Below, one piece after another: positions 21,023 to 32,666 of a stretch of 64,000 nt of DNA. The stretch lies in NCBI GenBank assembly GCA_006503535.1, contig QYRS01000012.1, forward strand, positions 2,208,349 to 2,272,348, in the 5' to 3' direction. The number at the start of each line of letters is the position of its first letter. The first letter of the stretch is position 1. This stretch comes from Arthrinium phaeospermum (Eukaryota > Ascomycota > Sordariomycetes > Amphisphaeriales > Apiosporaceae). The notes under the pieces are model-generated. The model ran no database searches. It was given only the letters and a program-made list of their open reading frames with translations, and had not been told where the DNA came from. A program made the position numbers and the translations under genes.

Positions 21023-23208
21023 TCACCGTGTACCACACTTACCCGTTTGCCGATTTCCCAGGTCCGTATCGAGGACACTATGGTGCCCTGTAGTGGAGAT
21101 GAGTTCGATGGGCGCCCACCCGTACCCCTCGGCATTGCGCTGCATGGTCTGGAATGCCGCCGCCCGGAGATCCTCGTCACGGAAAGGAGGAAAAGATGAC
21201 GATTTCGCCTCACGTTGTTCCATGCGTGGGGCTTTTTCTCCTTCATCAAGGCTTTCGTTGGAGACTCCCGCCACGGATCGGCCGGATTCAGCCGCAGGGA
21301 CCGAGTCGGCCGATGACCCCACCAAGGGCGAACCGATGGGCTTCGAGTCTCCCATTCCCTTCATGTCAGTGTATGGTTCACTCGGATGAAGCTGCGACGG
21401 CATGTCCACAGGCATATTAGAGACCTGTGTACCATGATCATGTCCGTCGGCCATTGAATTGGCCGATTGTGGGCGATGCTGTCCCATGACCGCATCGTGT
21501 TCAAAGATGTCCTCGGAGCAACTTTGCCCAAATAGTTCCCTCATAGTGATACCGCGACGGAACCAATCCTCATCGTGAACGGTGCACGGCCACACTTCTT
21601 TCGGCCTGAAAGTGTCTACCAGGTGACGGAGCTCCGGGTAGGAAGAATGGCGGGCATACGGAAACGCAATGGTACTCGGGAGCAAGGCCGCGCCGTTCCC
21701 CTCTTCGTCGCCCTGCCCCAATTGTTCGCTCACATTGGAGCCAACGCGCGTCACGACCGATCGCACGGCTTTGACCAAGTCGGCCTCCATCTTGTCGTCA
21801 TCCGAGAAGTCATCGATGTCGATGTTGAGCGACGCATTGCGACCACTGTCGATGGATGCGAGTATCCGTGTGATGACCGTTTCTCGGGTCTCGACGGGAA
21901 ACCCATCCAAACCCCGGATCCTGTCGACCGATCCAATCGTCAGTCATGGAGAGCACGGGCAATGCGCAGGCAATGAAGGGGGGTGTGTGTTACTTACATG
22001 CTGATGACCGCACCGAGATTGTCCGGCGTAATGTACTGCAGCTCGGCCTCTCGCTCCAGGTCCCCGCCGCCCCCGCCGATGCCCACCTCGGCGATCTCCT
22101 GGCCGTCCGGGAGGCGCGAGACGATGGGTTTGATCCAGACGACGGGCTGGTTCTGCACGACGGAGCAGGCCGTGCCCTTTTCGCAGCTGTGGATCCGGAC
22201 ATCCTCGTCCAGTGTCAAGCAGCCGTCATGCTGGTTGTTGGCGCAGCTGAACCCCACCAGATAGGGGGCTTCTTTCGCCAGATGCACTTGTCTGGCGAAC
22301 AAGTCCTCTGACGTTCTTTCGACGAGGGACTTGTAAATGCCCATCTTGTAGGCATCCACGTGTATCTAGTTTTCGCCCTGTCAGCACGGCCACAACAACC
22401 GAATGCAAAGCTGCCACTGTCAACTGGGAGGCACGCATCGCAACAACTCACCTTGGAATTCAGTGCTTTGGCCAAGGCAATCCAAACATCCTCGTAGCCG
22501 TAGGTCCAGGCCTGCACGAAGAAGACAGTGTCGGCCGGGTACCGGGCCACCTGGGTGAGCAAGTCCCGCAGCCCTTCGGCCTTGGTCTTGAGCGGGTAGT
22601 CGTCGAGGACCGACGTGTCCAGGTAGATGCGGTCCAGCGTCTTGATGCCGTGCGTATACTCCACCAGCGCCGGGTTGCGTGCGATGCTGTTGACCCACCA
22701 CGGCTCGCTCCGGATGTCGCCCGTGTAGAGCACTGCTTTGCCGCCGCCCTCGATTACTGTGGAACGTCGCAGTCAGTTTCATTGCATCCAATGGGGTTTT
22801 GAACCTTATGTCGGGCCACTTACGAAACATGACAGCGCCGACGCAGTGATTGGCATCAAACAGCGTGACCTGGACATATTTGCCCGGCCACAGCTCCAGC
22901 TGGGTGGGCGTCTCGAGCGGAATGGGCTTCAGAATGTGTTTCAGGTGCTTGTACGTCTGCTTCCGGGCCTCGAGCATGCCGCTGGCGTAGTTGATGCGGC
23001 ACGGGTACCGCTCGAGACGCAGCAGGATTTCCCGGGTGGCGGCGGAGCAGTAGACAAACGGGCCCCGCAGCGTCTCCAGGCCGGCCAGGTGGTCGCTGTG
23101 CACATGGCTCAGCAGGCAGAGGCGCGGCGGCTGCGGGCGCGCCCGGAACCGGAAGTAGTCGATGGCGATGTCGGGAAACTCGTGAACCACGCCGTCGAAA
23201 GTCGACAT
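21023..23208 (-). CDS. Artemis/SNM1-like DNA repair nuclease
   Basis: Minus-strand exons 23208-22824, 22756-22452, 22365-21998 and 21920-21023 join in frame (introns 67, 86, 77 bp) into about 651 residues. The start is ATG 23208 (MSTFDGVVHEFPDIAIDYFR). The metallo-beta-lactamase motif S34-H35-V-H37-S-D39-H40 binds two metals, and YTGDIRSEP supplies the later Asp; the beta-CASP part follows, with FPYARHSSYPEL near the C-terminal side of it and a disordered, Ser/Asp-rich tail. Family members hydrolyse DNA ends or hairpins in double-strand break and crosslink repair in the nucleus. Artemis rather than Pso2 is favoured by the N-terminal GVVHEFP-type opening. The exact C-terminus after residue about 600 is less certain, since another small intron could lie near the stop. 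It is the first gene right of the terpenoid cluster and probably not part of it. Confidence 0.85.
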
Positions 23209-23513
23209 GGTTTTGGTCCTGATCTCGTTCAAAGAAAGGAGGCCAACATCGACTGCCCAGACCGAGCGGAGTTGGCTGACGTCGTTGACGGGAATCAATT
23301 GATCTGGACTACATCTTCTATGAGACCTACTGGGAATCAAGAAAGTTGCCGTAGGTTGGTGCACGCTGGAGCCTAAATTGAAGGCGCTACTACTACTGTA
23401 CATGATTTCTGTGCCCCTCATTTACCGACATCCCCAATCTAGGGTGAATGTCCATTATTATTCAATGGGATTGTCTCAGACTGCATGGGCCCTACAGTGG
23501 TGCAGGAGGCTGT
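23209..23513. other. Short intergenic spacer
   Basis: These 305 bp separate the Artemis-like start and the next minus-strand stop. The Artemis frame stays open upstream on the minus strand, but it has no better ATG with protein support. Nothing else is seen. Confidence 0.5.
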
Positions 23514-25095
23514 TCATTCTCCCACCACACTGAGCTTGGAGCTGCTTCGCTTCTGCAACTTCGCTCTGGGCCTTGCCGATTTTTCCTTCTCGGCCGCATC
23601 TTGCTGCTGCTGCTGCTGCTGCTGCGCCGCCAATTCACGGCTTGATGTTGATAATGGCCGATTCGCGGCAATGTTGATAAAGTTGCCCAGCCGGCTGGCC
23701 GAAGCCCGCTCCAACAGCCCCCGTGGTTCTTTCGTACCATCACCGCTACTCTGTTCATCCTGTCTGGGTACTGCCGCCGCACCACCTCCCGTTGGGGTGG
23801 CGTTGCTCGTCGTGTAATCTGCCTGTTGTCCGTAATCCGGTTGTTGGTGCTGTTGCTGTTGCTGCTGTTGTACCTGCTGAAGATCGTCGGGGTGGTAAAA
23901 GCGGCGGTTGGCCACCTCGTAGCGCCCGGCGTCAATCGTCGCCTGGTTCTTCTCGGCGTTCGCGTTGCCAAACGGTATATGTCGGTCGACCGTCGAATTG
24001 AACGTTCCTCGTAGAGTCTCTCCGGCGCCCTGCAATTGAAGAAGAGAATTGGGTTAGTAGTTGTCACCATTACCACATGCGAGCTTGTTGGCAAGTATGC
24101 ATGGTTGCTTACATGCAGGCCTGCGGCCGCCGTCTTCAAGTTTTGCAACGTCGACCTGGGGCGATCGTATTGGTATTCCGGTCTCTGCTGTTGCTCCGGC
24201 GGCGGAACCGCGCCGGTCGAATCGTTCAACTCTTGCGGGCACTGGTTGCGCCCCGGGTACGAGTAATTCAGGTTGCCGCCGCTGCTGCCCGGCCCCGATG
24301 GGCTGCGTCCCAAGAACTGTTGTGAGGCAGCAGCATTGCTGTTGTTGGTGTTTGCGGAGAGAACGTCTTGCTGGTTGGCTGTTGCCACTGCTGTGCCGGC
24401 ATCTAGAGAGCGCCGTTTCGCATTGCGCTCGGGTATGGTCGGGGTGCGTTCTAAAGAAGCAGAAGAAGCCGGCTGCTGTGTCGTCGTCATGGGTTCACGC
24501 TGGGGTATGACGCGTCGTCCGGGCGTCTCGATGCTCGGTCGCCGTCGCTGCTCGATGGGGCTGGGTTCCGACGGCGGTATTGCTGGAGAATCGGCGGCGT
24601 TATCATCGTCGCCATCTTTCACCGTGGACAATTCGGCCACAGCGCCCGGCGCATTGGGCTTCTCGACTGTGGTGGTGGTGCCATTGGGCCCAGTAACGGT
24701 CGTGGTTGTCGTAGTCGTTGTGGTGGTTGTCGTTACCGTTTGTCCGCTGTTTGGATTGACATGCGTCTCCCGCTTGATGGTGGGACTGGTGTGGGAAGAA
24801 GGCCCTCCTGCTGCAGCATTGTTGCCATCGTTCAGGCTCGTCGGGGTGCCAGGCCTGCTGTTTGCGTAGGCGGAGGCAAAATGTTGTTGGCGCTCTTGGA
24901 GGGATTGGAATCTCCGCCGGTTGTGGTTAACGAGGTGCTGGGCTCGCTGCTGCCATACGCTGAGTCCCCCGCTGGCTGCTGCTGGTGCTGGTCGTGCGGC
25001 CCAATGAGACCCGGGCGAGGGTCCCCGCTCTTGCGCTTGTCTTTGGAGGAAAACACCCCCCTCCACTTGGACTTCTTTTCGGTAGTCGGCTCCAT
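23514..25095 (-). CDS. Conserved fungal low-complexity protein, unknown function
   Basis: The start is ATG 25095 in CAATGG. The opening residues (MEPTTEKKSKWRGVFSSKDK) are basic and look like a conserved fungal N-terminus. A clear intron lies at 24112-24030, and the last exon (24029-23514) begins with GAGETLRGTFNSTVDRHIPF, a motif I recall from uncharacterised fungal proteins, then has a polyglutamine run and a basic tail. The middle is Ser/Thr/Pro-rich, with 12 consecutive Thr around 24700-24735. Between about 24955 and 24855 the reading frame must change: the first frame ends in a stop near 24832, and the second frame carries the rest. This can be a 74-nt or 101-nt GT-AG intron ending at CAAACAG, or one missing base. 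Length would be about 475-500 residues. No function can be assigned. Confidence 0.62.
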
Positions 25096-25688
25096 TGACG
25101 TTGCAGTTCTTGTTCGAATCGGCGCGGGATGTGTCAGGCAAAAGGGGCAATTGAGTTTGTTGGAATGTTCGGTTTATGGAAAAAATGGTGAGTGACGCCA
25201 GAGACGGTTGGGCGATCATCTGCTGGGCAGACCGACCCCCCGTGGTTTCGATATGTCAATGTGCATTTGCTCCATGTCTCGAGGCAGCCCGCGCTTGCTG
25301 CGCGATGAGGTCACAGATCGTCCGCCACTAACAGGATAACCGGGTTCGTGTGCCGCTGCGTGCCGACCGCTCTGCTGGAAGTGCGATCCTACTGCCAATC
25401 CTAGCTATTTGTAGACACGCCATGCTGTGACGAATAAATGTATCATGCCTCGAACCTCACGTGACACAGCCATCATTACGCAGTTCTCGCATCAGACCTC
25501 CCAGTGGACTTGGTATCATGGAACGCAGGAACGGTAATAGATACAGGTAGATAGTCGATCGCCATATGCGTCATTACAGCCTTTATTCAAAGTTACTATA
25601 GCAAGTTGTGTCCATTTTGCAGCCAATAATTAACAGATAACCCCCCACCAGCCGGCTATGCGGTGATGTCCATTGCTAGACCAGATCA
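25096..25688. other. Intergenic between two minus-strand genes
   Basis: These 593 bp hold the promoter of the low-complexity protein gene and the 3' end of the phospholipase C gene. A short basic frame at 25216-25398 has no recognisable feature. Nothing else is seen. Confidence 0.45.
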
Positions 25689-28048
25689 TCATGAGAGCTT
25701 GTACTCAATCTTGACCAAGATGGCCCCTTTGCTGGCCATGCCGTTCTTGTCCATCAGCTTGATGAACCGGTACCCGCGCCGCAGCCTGTCCAGCCGGATG
25801 CACGCCCAGGCCGCCAGGTCGTCGTGACCAAACTCGTCGTCCTTGACCACGAACCGCAAAAACGCCAGCTCCGGGTTGACGCCATTGACCTGCTTGAACT
25901 CGAGCACGTCCCCCTTGAAGTCTGGGTGGATGCCCTTCTTGCTCTTGGTCTTGGCCTTGTACTCGCCCTCCTTGGCCTTGCCAGCATGCTCACGCTGCTT
26001 CATCAGCTCGGAATAATGGGGCTCCGTGTGAAGTTCCATCTTGAGGTACGGGTTGAATCCGGACGGGTTGTCTCCTTCCTTGGGCATCGGCAGGTCCTGG
26101 GCAGCGAGCACCGTGATCTTCAGGTCGAGAGTCTGATGCAGCATGCGGGTATCTCCAGTGCCCAGGGGCTCCGTGACGACCTCGCCGGTAGCCGTGACGG
26201 GCGGGGCGTCGTCCGTCGTGGCCACGGGTTTTTGGCCGCGGTATCCCTCGGGCTTGAGGACGTAGCCGCCGGTGCCGGCAAACATGCCTTCGTTCAGCAT
26301 CATGCCCTCGTCCCACTTCTGCCAGTTGAGGGCGACGATCTGGATGCCCTTGCGCCAGAAGACGGGCGGGTCGATGTTGGAGGAGCCGATGCGCATGCCC
26401 GAGGGGTACGTCCGCATCATGAAGCGCTCGTTGTGCTTGAACAGGTCCGGCGCCTGCTTATCGTGCACCTCGAGCACGCCGCGCTCCGACAGCGAGAACA
26501 TGTGCGTCGGCATCTGGGCCTCGGGCTGGGCCAGCGACTTGAAGGTGACGCCGCGCGTGTAGACGCCCAGCTGGCTGAGGGCCTGGATGATCTTGGAGGG
26601 CTTCTTGGGTTTCTCGTCCGCTTTGGGCGGCGCCAGGCGCTCGGTGGATGTGGCGGTCGAAGTGGTCGAGGTGGCCGAGGAACCGGATACCAGCTTCTCC
26701 ATGGACACAGACCCTGTCGGGGTGGTGCATACTTGACCTTGACCAGGATCTTGCGCCTCAGATCCCCGGGCGCGGGAAGCACCTTGCAGTCGGCGTCGGG
26801 CGGCGGGAGCATGAATTCGGCCCAGGTTTCGTTCATGATGTTGACCATGGCTTCCTGCTGAACGTCGGAACAGTGCACCTCGAGACTTACGATGAGCGGC
26901 AGGTCAGTCACAGTGAATGCGTCGTCTCGTATGGCGCGGCAGACATCGCGAAATGAGACTTCCTTGGTCAGCGTGTAGCCGTGAAGCACTCGAGGCTCGG
27001 CAGTAATGGCCAGGGGGCTGGTTGTCCTCTGAATGGGGGGCAACGCATCCGCCCCCAGCGACGTGTCCGTGGCACCAGTCCCGTCGCTTGTTGCAGAGCT
27101 GGTCGGTTCCTTACTCGCGTTCATAGTCGTGGCCTTGTCTGTCCCATTGCCTGCCTCCGTGGTGACGTCCTTGCCCGCGTTTTTGGTCACCTCTTTTGCC
27201 GGCTCTTTGGTTGCATCCTTGGTCGCATCCTTGGGTGCATCCTTGCCAGCGCCGATGGTCGTGTCTTTGGTCGCGTCCTTGGGTGTATCCTTGGGTGTAT
27301 CCTTGGGTGCATCCTTGGTTGCATCCTTGGGTACATCCTTGGTTGCATCCTTGGTTGCCTCTTTGCTTGCCTCTTTGCTTGCACCTTTGTCGCTCTCGTG
27401 ACTCGACGTATACTTTTCAAGTCGTTTTCCCAAGGAGGTGTTCTCCAGCCGGCTGGTGATAGAAGTGGGGATGTGCTTGGCCAAGCGCTCCTTCTTGCTC
27501 CCCTTACGGATGGCCTTCTTCTCGGCGTACTCCTCCTCATCGCTGCTGGTGTCGGACGACTCCGAGTCCGAGCCGTCGCCGTCCCAGACATCAATCTCGA
27601 TGCACCGGCAGCCGCGCAGCAGCACGTTTTTGTAGGCGTCCGTGCTGGAGTCGCTCGACAGCTGGTTGCCCGTTAGGTAGGTGTTGTGGCTGGAGCTGAT
27701 AAAGTAGCTGTTGAGGGGCCACGTGAAATCCTCCTCGCGGACGGGCGCCAGCGCATCGGCCGCCGACGAGGTCATGTAATGCAAAAAAGTTTGGTAATCC
27801 AGGCTGTCCTGGGCGGCGAGGTTGTCCGACGGGTCGCTGACCTTGTCGGCCTGCACGTGGTGCAAAAACGCGATGAGTTGGTCTTTGCTCCATTTCTGGT
27901 CGAACCCGGCGTGGCGGTTGAAGAGCTGCTCCAGGTGTGGCAGGACGGAAGCATTCAGCTCCTGGAGGTGTTTGGGGTCTGCGCTGGGTTGACCGCCGCC
28001 CGCCTGGTGGACGGAATCCTGCATCTTCACTTCGCCCGAGTCACCCAT
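25689..28048 (-). CDS. PI-specific phospholipase C, with coding break
   Basis: The start is ATG 28048 (CAAATGGG); the frame upstream lacks an ATG. In order: an EF-hand-like helical N-terminus (about residues 30-105), the X catalytic half ([20 protein letters not shown], catalytic H121; later LHGYTLT with the second His), a Lys/Asp-rich linker repeat inside X, the Y half ([13 protein letters not shown]... [20 protein letters not shown]) and a C2 domain. It hydrolyses PIP2 to diacylglycerol and IP3 in calcium signalling. X and Y lie in different frames: after [10 protein letters not shown] the reading shifts at the CCCC run (plus 26719-26722), where one base seems missing; with it the protein would be about 786 residues. 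As given, translation leaves the Y-domain frame and reaches a stop near 26417. No convincing intron spans the point. Confidence 0.88.
27180..27400. repeat. 12-bp coding minisatellite in PLC linker
   Basis: Degenerate 12-bp units, on the plus strand of the type CCTTGGTTGCAT, encode tandem tetrapeptides [12 protein letters not shown] and K-E-A-S in the phospholipase C X-domain linker. About fifteen units are recognisable. Such a tract can vary in copy number between strains. Confidence 0.85.
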
Positions 28049-29915
28049 TTGAAGGTCCTTTTTTGTACTTCTGGATTGAGGAAATGATAGTCTGCGATAA
28101 TTACTGATCAGATTGCCTTTTCTGTTTCTTGGGGAAGTTGAGTTTGTAAGTTGGAGCCCTGGGTTCACGTGGTAGAAACCGGGATATTCTTAGAAGATAG
28201 GAGTAAACTGGCCAGACAGGCAAGGCAGGCGAGCTGGCTCAAGATCTCCAGTCGAATCGAGCAAGGCCCCCAGGTCTGGAGTCATTACGAGTAACAAGTT
28301 CCTGATGGACACCAGCCAAAGCGGGGACGATTGGGCTTGCAAATGGCTTGGTGCTGCCCCGAGCCAGATCCCAAGCCACCCAGGCACGACCACATCATCC
28401 TGTCTTCCAACAACCATCTTGATTTCTGGCTTGCCGTGTGTTTCATGTGCATGGAGCTGTCTGCGTGTTCCGCGAGATGACCAGACGCTCGCTACGCGAC
28501 CCCTTGGCCAAAAAACCCGATTGCCCAGTTGGTACGTCATAATTCCACGGTGGAAGCCTTATCGGCTATCAGCAATTCAGGGCCCAGCCGCCGTCATTGC
28601 TGAGCTACAGTGCGCTGTACAAGTAACATCCTTCCATTCTCCATGCCGGTTAGCCAGCGCCTCATGGACCCCGCCACAGGTCCAAGGATTACCTGTGGCG
28701 GCCATCGTCGCGAAGGACCTGAGCCAGTGAATCAGCCACGCCCGCTCATTGGGATTTGGATTTGGATTTGGGATTGAGATAGGGGCCGCCGCCAGCTCCC
28801 CACGTTTCAAGATCGCATGTGTCAACAATGCATCCCCATCGTCATTCTCCACCTTGACCATGGCAAAACCCGCCGAACTCGTATTTCGCCGATCCTCAGT
28901 CGATGCTGTTCTCAATCACTTACTTTACTGGCATCGCAGGTGCCGGCATGACCATTATGCTTCCGGAAGATCACAGGTTGCCCATTCAAGGTCACCTTAT
29001 TCCTCAGCAAGACCATGCAAATGGAACCAGGAGCTGCTGCAGGTCAGCTCGAACGCCGGCGCCCACGAAATCGCTCCCGCCTAGCCACGGGCCACAGAAG
29101 CGACAACACCGAACAAGCCCGCGACACCTCCCTCCGATGCGACCGACGAAGCCAACACACAATAGATAAAAAGTAGGGAATGAGATGCCGATGCAAGCGG
29201 AGATGCGACACAAGAGCAGAAGCAGGAGCTCATTGTGTCAAACCAATGGCTCCCCTTGCGCCTTAATCATTCTGCTCTAATTTCAGCACGGCATTCTTGG
29301 TGCGTGCACGATGCAAATCGAGCAGGTGCTTCGATCGATTCCTGCTGGCCGTTGACACTTCACGCAACTCACGATCAGGGGACCAAATTGCAATCGCTCT
29401 TGGCTTCTGCAATGTGGCTATGGCCACTGGCACAATGAAGTCCGCAGTCACACGTCACAGGCAAAATTGCCCCAGACCGGATGTTGTCAATGATAAATGA
29501 CATAGACGAAGAAGACGACCGGACCGACCTGTCAAGTTCCCGCGGTCTCAGATGAAGCCCCTCTGTTTCGGAGACGGCGCATCTCCAGGTGGGTGAGTAT
29601 GCAATCGCGACATTATTTGAACGCATTCGTAAATTCCCTTGGCTCTTCACTTTAACTCGAAGATCGATGGGCTTTGCCATTTGAATAACAAGAAATAAGG
29701 TCATCAGCCGTCAGAGCACGTTGTTGGGGGTTGAATGCGGGTTGTTTCCAGCCGAGTTTACAATGGATGTGCTATCAGTCCTGCGTGTTGCCTCGACATT
29801 GATTTCCCTGCCCAAATGGCTAGATGCAGAGGTCATGGAAATAGAGTGATATACATAGCAAAATGAAATTGATTTCCTCCGCAACCACATATGTTCTATC
29901 GCACCGCTATCCAAG
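28049..29915. other. Long intergenic stretch, no supported gene
   Basis: These 1.87 kb hold the PLC promoter and little else. There is a GGATTT/TTTGGA microsatellite at about 28750-28775. Frames of 60-140 codons overlap on both strands and show no domain, so I call none. Confidence 0.5.
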
Positions 29916-30881
29916 TTACGCCTGGATCACCGTATTCGACTTTCCTCTTCTTTTCTTGCTATACGCGAGTTTGTTTAAAGTTGATTTCAGTCGCTGCGAC
30001 ACTGCTTTGCCATCCCTGTACTGCTTAGCCCTTTCGCCTTCGTTGTCGATCCCCAATTCCAGAAAGAGGTCGTCCAAAGTATGGTATTTGGTGGCTCTTC
30101 TGCCAAAGGTTGCACTCTCGTGAAGCTTTTGCAAGAACTGGCGGGCGGTTTTCCGGACATCTCGTTCGTGCAGCATGGCCTTCCAAACTTGCAAGCCTTC
30201 GTTGGTGGTCGCTCGCGGATCGCGGCACCTGTCATTGGGATGCAAAGGGAAGGTGATGTCGGGAGTCGTTGATCTTAGATCAGGAGCTCGCTTGGTGAGG
30301 CCGACCATGTAGTCCCTCAAGACACGGGCTGACTTAAACCGCTGTGCGCTAATGGGGTCGACCCCCATTTTCTTCTTGAATTCCTCGAGCACGTTGGTGA
30401 AGAACTCCTCCTCGGGGAAATTTCCCGTCAGAGGAATGGCATGATAGCCCCGTACATCACGCAACAAGAAACGCAGCAACACCCTCTTGTGCAATTCGTA
30501 GTGATGCTGCTCAAGATCCGTGGCTTCCGGTGCCGAATCGGGCTGGTCAGGTGGGTCGACGACAACCGGCGTCGGGTCGGACTGGGGTTGCGGGTCGTGA
30601 GCAGGAGTAGTGGCCGGCTCAAAATAGACCGTCACTTGCTCCGAGTTCGTGATGTTGAGAACAACTGGGTCCTGCTGAGTAGTGAGCCAAACCAAACTGT
30701 CGAAGACATACACACGTCGTTTGCTTACATTGGGTGAATTGTTCTGGCCATCAGAAGAGGAGCGACGTGGTCTCGAAGGGCTAGTTTGTGACGGCTTTGA
30801 GACTCGAGCCGGTCTCGTGAGACCAGTGCCTCGAGACTTCGAGGCTCGAGCTGGCCTGGGCATAGCATCTTGTCTAGCCAT
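29916..30881 (-). CDS. Uncharacterised 321-residue fungal protein
   Basis: One exon. I start at ATG 30881 (MARQDAMPRPARASKSRGTG) because the frame upstream opens only with TTG. The N-terminal 60 residues are Ser/Pro/Arg-rich and probably disordered. A beta-rich block (RRVYVFDSLVWLTTQQDPVV) follows, then an acidic Pro linker. The C-terminal 190 residues look like a folded helical domain with FPEEEFFTNVLEEFKKKMGV and LHERDVRKTARQFLQKLHES. The end is basic (KLAYSKKRRGKS), possibly a nuclear signal. The low Met and even codon use, length and TATA-like element upstream support a real gene. I do not recognise the family. It is the last convincing intact gene before the relic and heterochromatic region. 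Confidence 0.62.
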   Translation of the reverse strand: MARQDAMPRPARASKSRGTGLTRPARVSKPSQTSPSRPRRSSSDGQNNSPNVSKRRVYVFDSLVWLTTQQDPVVLNITNSEQVTVYFEPATTPAHDPQPQSDPTPVVVDPPDQPDSAPEATDLEQHHYELHKRVLLRFLLRDVRGYHAIPLTGNFPEEEFFTNVLEEFKKKMGVDPISAQRFKSARVLRDYMVGLTKRAPDLRSTTPDITFPLHPNDRCRDPRATTNEGLQVWKAMLHERDVRKTARQFLQKLHESATFGRRATKYHTLDDLFLELGIDNEGERAKQYRDGKAVSQRLKSTLNKLAYSKKRRGKSNTVIQA

Positions 30882-31989
30882 CGCGTCTCGTGTTGTGCTT
30901 GAACTAGGTGAAGTTGGAATGACAGGTTGGATTTTTGTGATGGGAAACTGGGAATGAATGATATAATAAAAAGGAGAATTCAAACAACCATCCAATGACT
31001 CCTGACGCGTTTACATACGCGACGCGGGAACCTGGTACGCGACATGGTCTTTCTTCCATCGGTAAAATACTACCTCCGTTGCGGTTGTGTAACAGCTATG
31101 ATATATCATAGATATTAAAACAAGGGTTGGTTGGTCAGTGGACAGCGTAACAATCGGGAGCACAGGCGACCGTTTGAAGGCACAATTGGATCCGATCCGG
31201 CAACGCACGAACTGGGCAAGCTGCACACGGAAGACGACAGTGTTTGGACATATTGGCCACAGATCAATCCTCAAATTTGATAGTGTGGTGCTGGACCTTC
31301 TGCTTCCCGTTTCAATCAAGATCGAAACGCCAGTACTTCCACCAGCACCCGCAGCCTCAAGCCACTTTCCGAGCCCTGTATGACAGTATACACGGTTTGC
31401 TTGGAGATATCACCAGGCAGTTTTGGGGAGTTGGGTTTGGCTCGATTTCCTTTACTCAACGTGGCTCAATTAGTTTTACGGCGCAGACTTGGATCAAGAA
31501 TGCGAAGAACTCAAAGACGTGTTCATATGGCGCAACGTGTGACGACCTGGGCTCAGGGGGCGTCATCTGAGGTCGGAACGATCGGGCCAGGACTTGGGCA
31601 GAAACCATTGGCCAAGGTAATCGGGGTTACTACCTACAAGACTGAACTACAAAGAGCTGATCACAGAAGGTCCATGACTGTTGCTGCCAGTGGCTTCGGT
31701 CGAGGTAAGGTCAGCCGCATACGCTAATATTCCTTGCAATGAATGATTGGATCCAGGGCCAGGTCCAAAGAGGGGGAAGTCCGTGGAGTGGCTGCGAAAG
31801 AAGAAGGAAATGATGGACGATCACATTGCGTCGTCATGGCTGGGAACCAGGCTGCCAGATAAGCCAGCCGAGCAAGGAAAAGACTCTTACAAAAGTGACA
31901 GTGTTCGTAGTTGAAGGCTCGAAGTTGAAACCAGCACTGACTGGCCTGCTATCGAGCCGTATGCGCCATCGCCACCTGACAGATTCTTG
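30882..31989. other. Intergenic, no supported gene
   Basis: Apart from the TATA-like element, no protein-like frame stands out. The base composition is ordinary for this genome, so this is not part of the RIP block. Confidence 0.45.
30962..30975 (-). promoter_or_regulatory. TATA-like element of the unknown protein gene
   Basis: On the minus strand, TTTTTATTATATC lies about 85 bp before the ATG at 30881. Position fits a core promoter. Confidence 0.4.
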
Positions 31990-32666
31990 ATGTCTTCACC
32001 AAATTCGATTCGGGATCTTTCCGACTCGGGAGAGTTCGCCTCTCCTTGTTACGGGACATGGGACGAGGATACCGATATTGCTGGTATCGGGGTGAGTACC
32101 TACATAGCTATGAAAAGTCCATCAATCTTTCAGCACACACTGACAGAGCGGGCGGCCAGGTCTTACTTGGATTCATCATCTCCGCCTACACGACACTCCT
32201 GGTATCCATCATTGTTGCCTGCTTCGAGACCGTTAAATGGTGGAAGGACTCACAGGGCAAGGGGAGTTGGCGCTCGCTGGCGACCACCTCGACTTCTGCC
32301 AATCGTCCCATTCAAAGCACGCACCTCTTTTGCTTACATCTTCGGGAGAAACTCTGTGATGTCCAGATCGTAACCGGCGCCGGCATTGTGATCGCCACGT
32401 TCGTGGAGTGGGAAAACGCGCGTGGCAAGCACCAGGCTTGTGCGGCAATTTCAGTACAACGGATGACTACCGCAACGAACGTTGTGAGAGGTACACCGAG
32501 GGCCGTACGGATCGAATCTACGGATGGAATCCAGTTTATTATAGTAGGTAGCATAGGAGCACCGTCTGTCTGCATGAGGCCCTGCCTCCGGTCGGATTCC
32601 AGGTTGACTTTATTTCTCTCCCAGTCCACAAGGCGTCCGTTGGGAAGGGCGTTCTCTGTCGAATGA
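31990..32666 (+). pseudogene. Truncated fungal membrane protein gene
   Basis: Exon 31990-32091 encodes 34 residues ending in DEDTDIAGIG. A GTGAGT...CAG intron (32092-32159) then joins in frame to VLLGFIISAYTTLLVSIIVA, a membrane helix, followed by a polar stretch and LCDVQIVTGAGIVIATF, a second hydrophobic helix. The D-x-D-I-A-G-I-G-V start followed by a helix and the LCDxQxxTG segment are typical of a large uncharacterised fungal multi-helix membrane family, whose members I remember as much longer, near 400 residues. After about 32470 the family resemblance fades and the frame ends at 32666, so the gene seems to have lost its 3' half. Intact splicing signals suggest the truncation is recent. 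Confidence 0.5.

Noticed and set aside
26690..26750. A 44-nt GT-AG intron joining the X and Y frames of phospholipase C
   Set aside because: It would delete the conserved KVKYAPP residues, the donor GTCAAG is poor and the length is below usual fungal introns. A missing base in the C run fits better.
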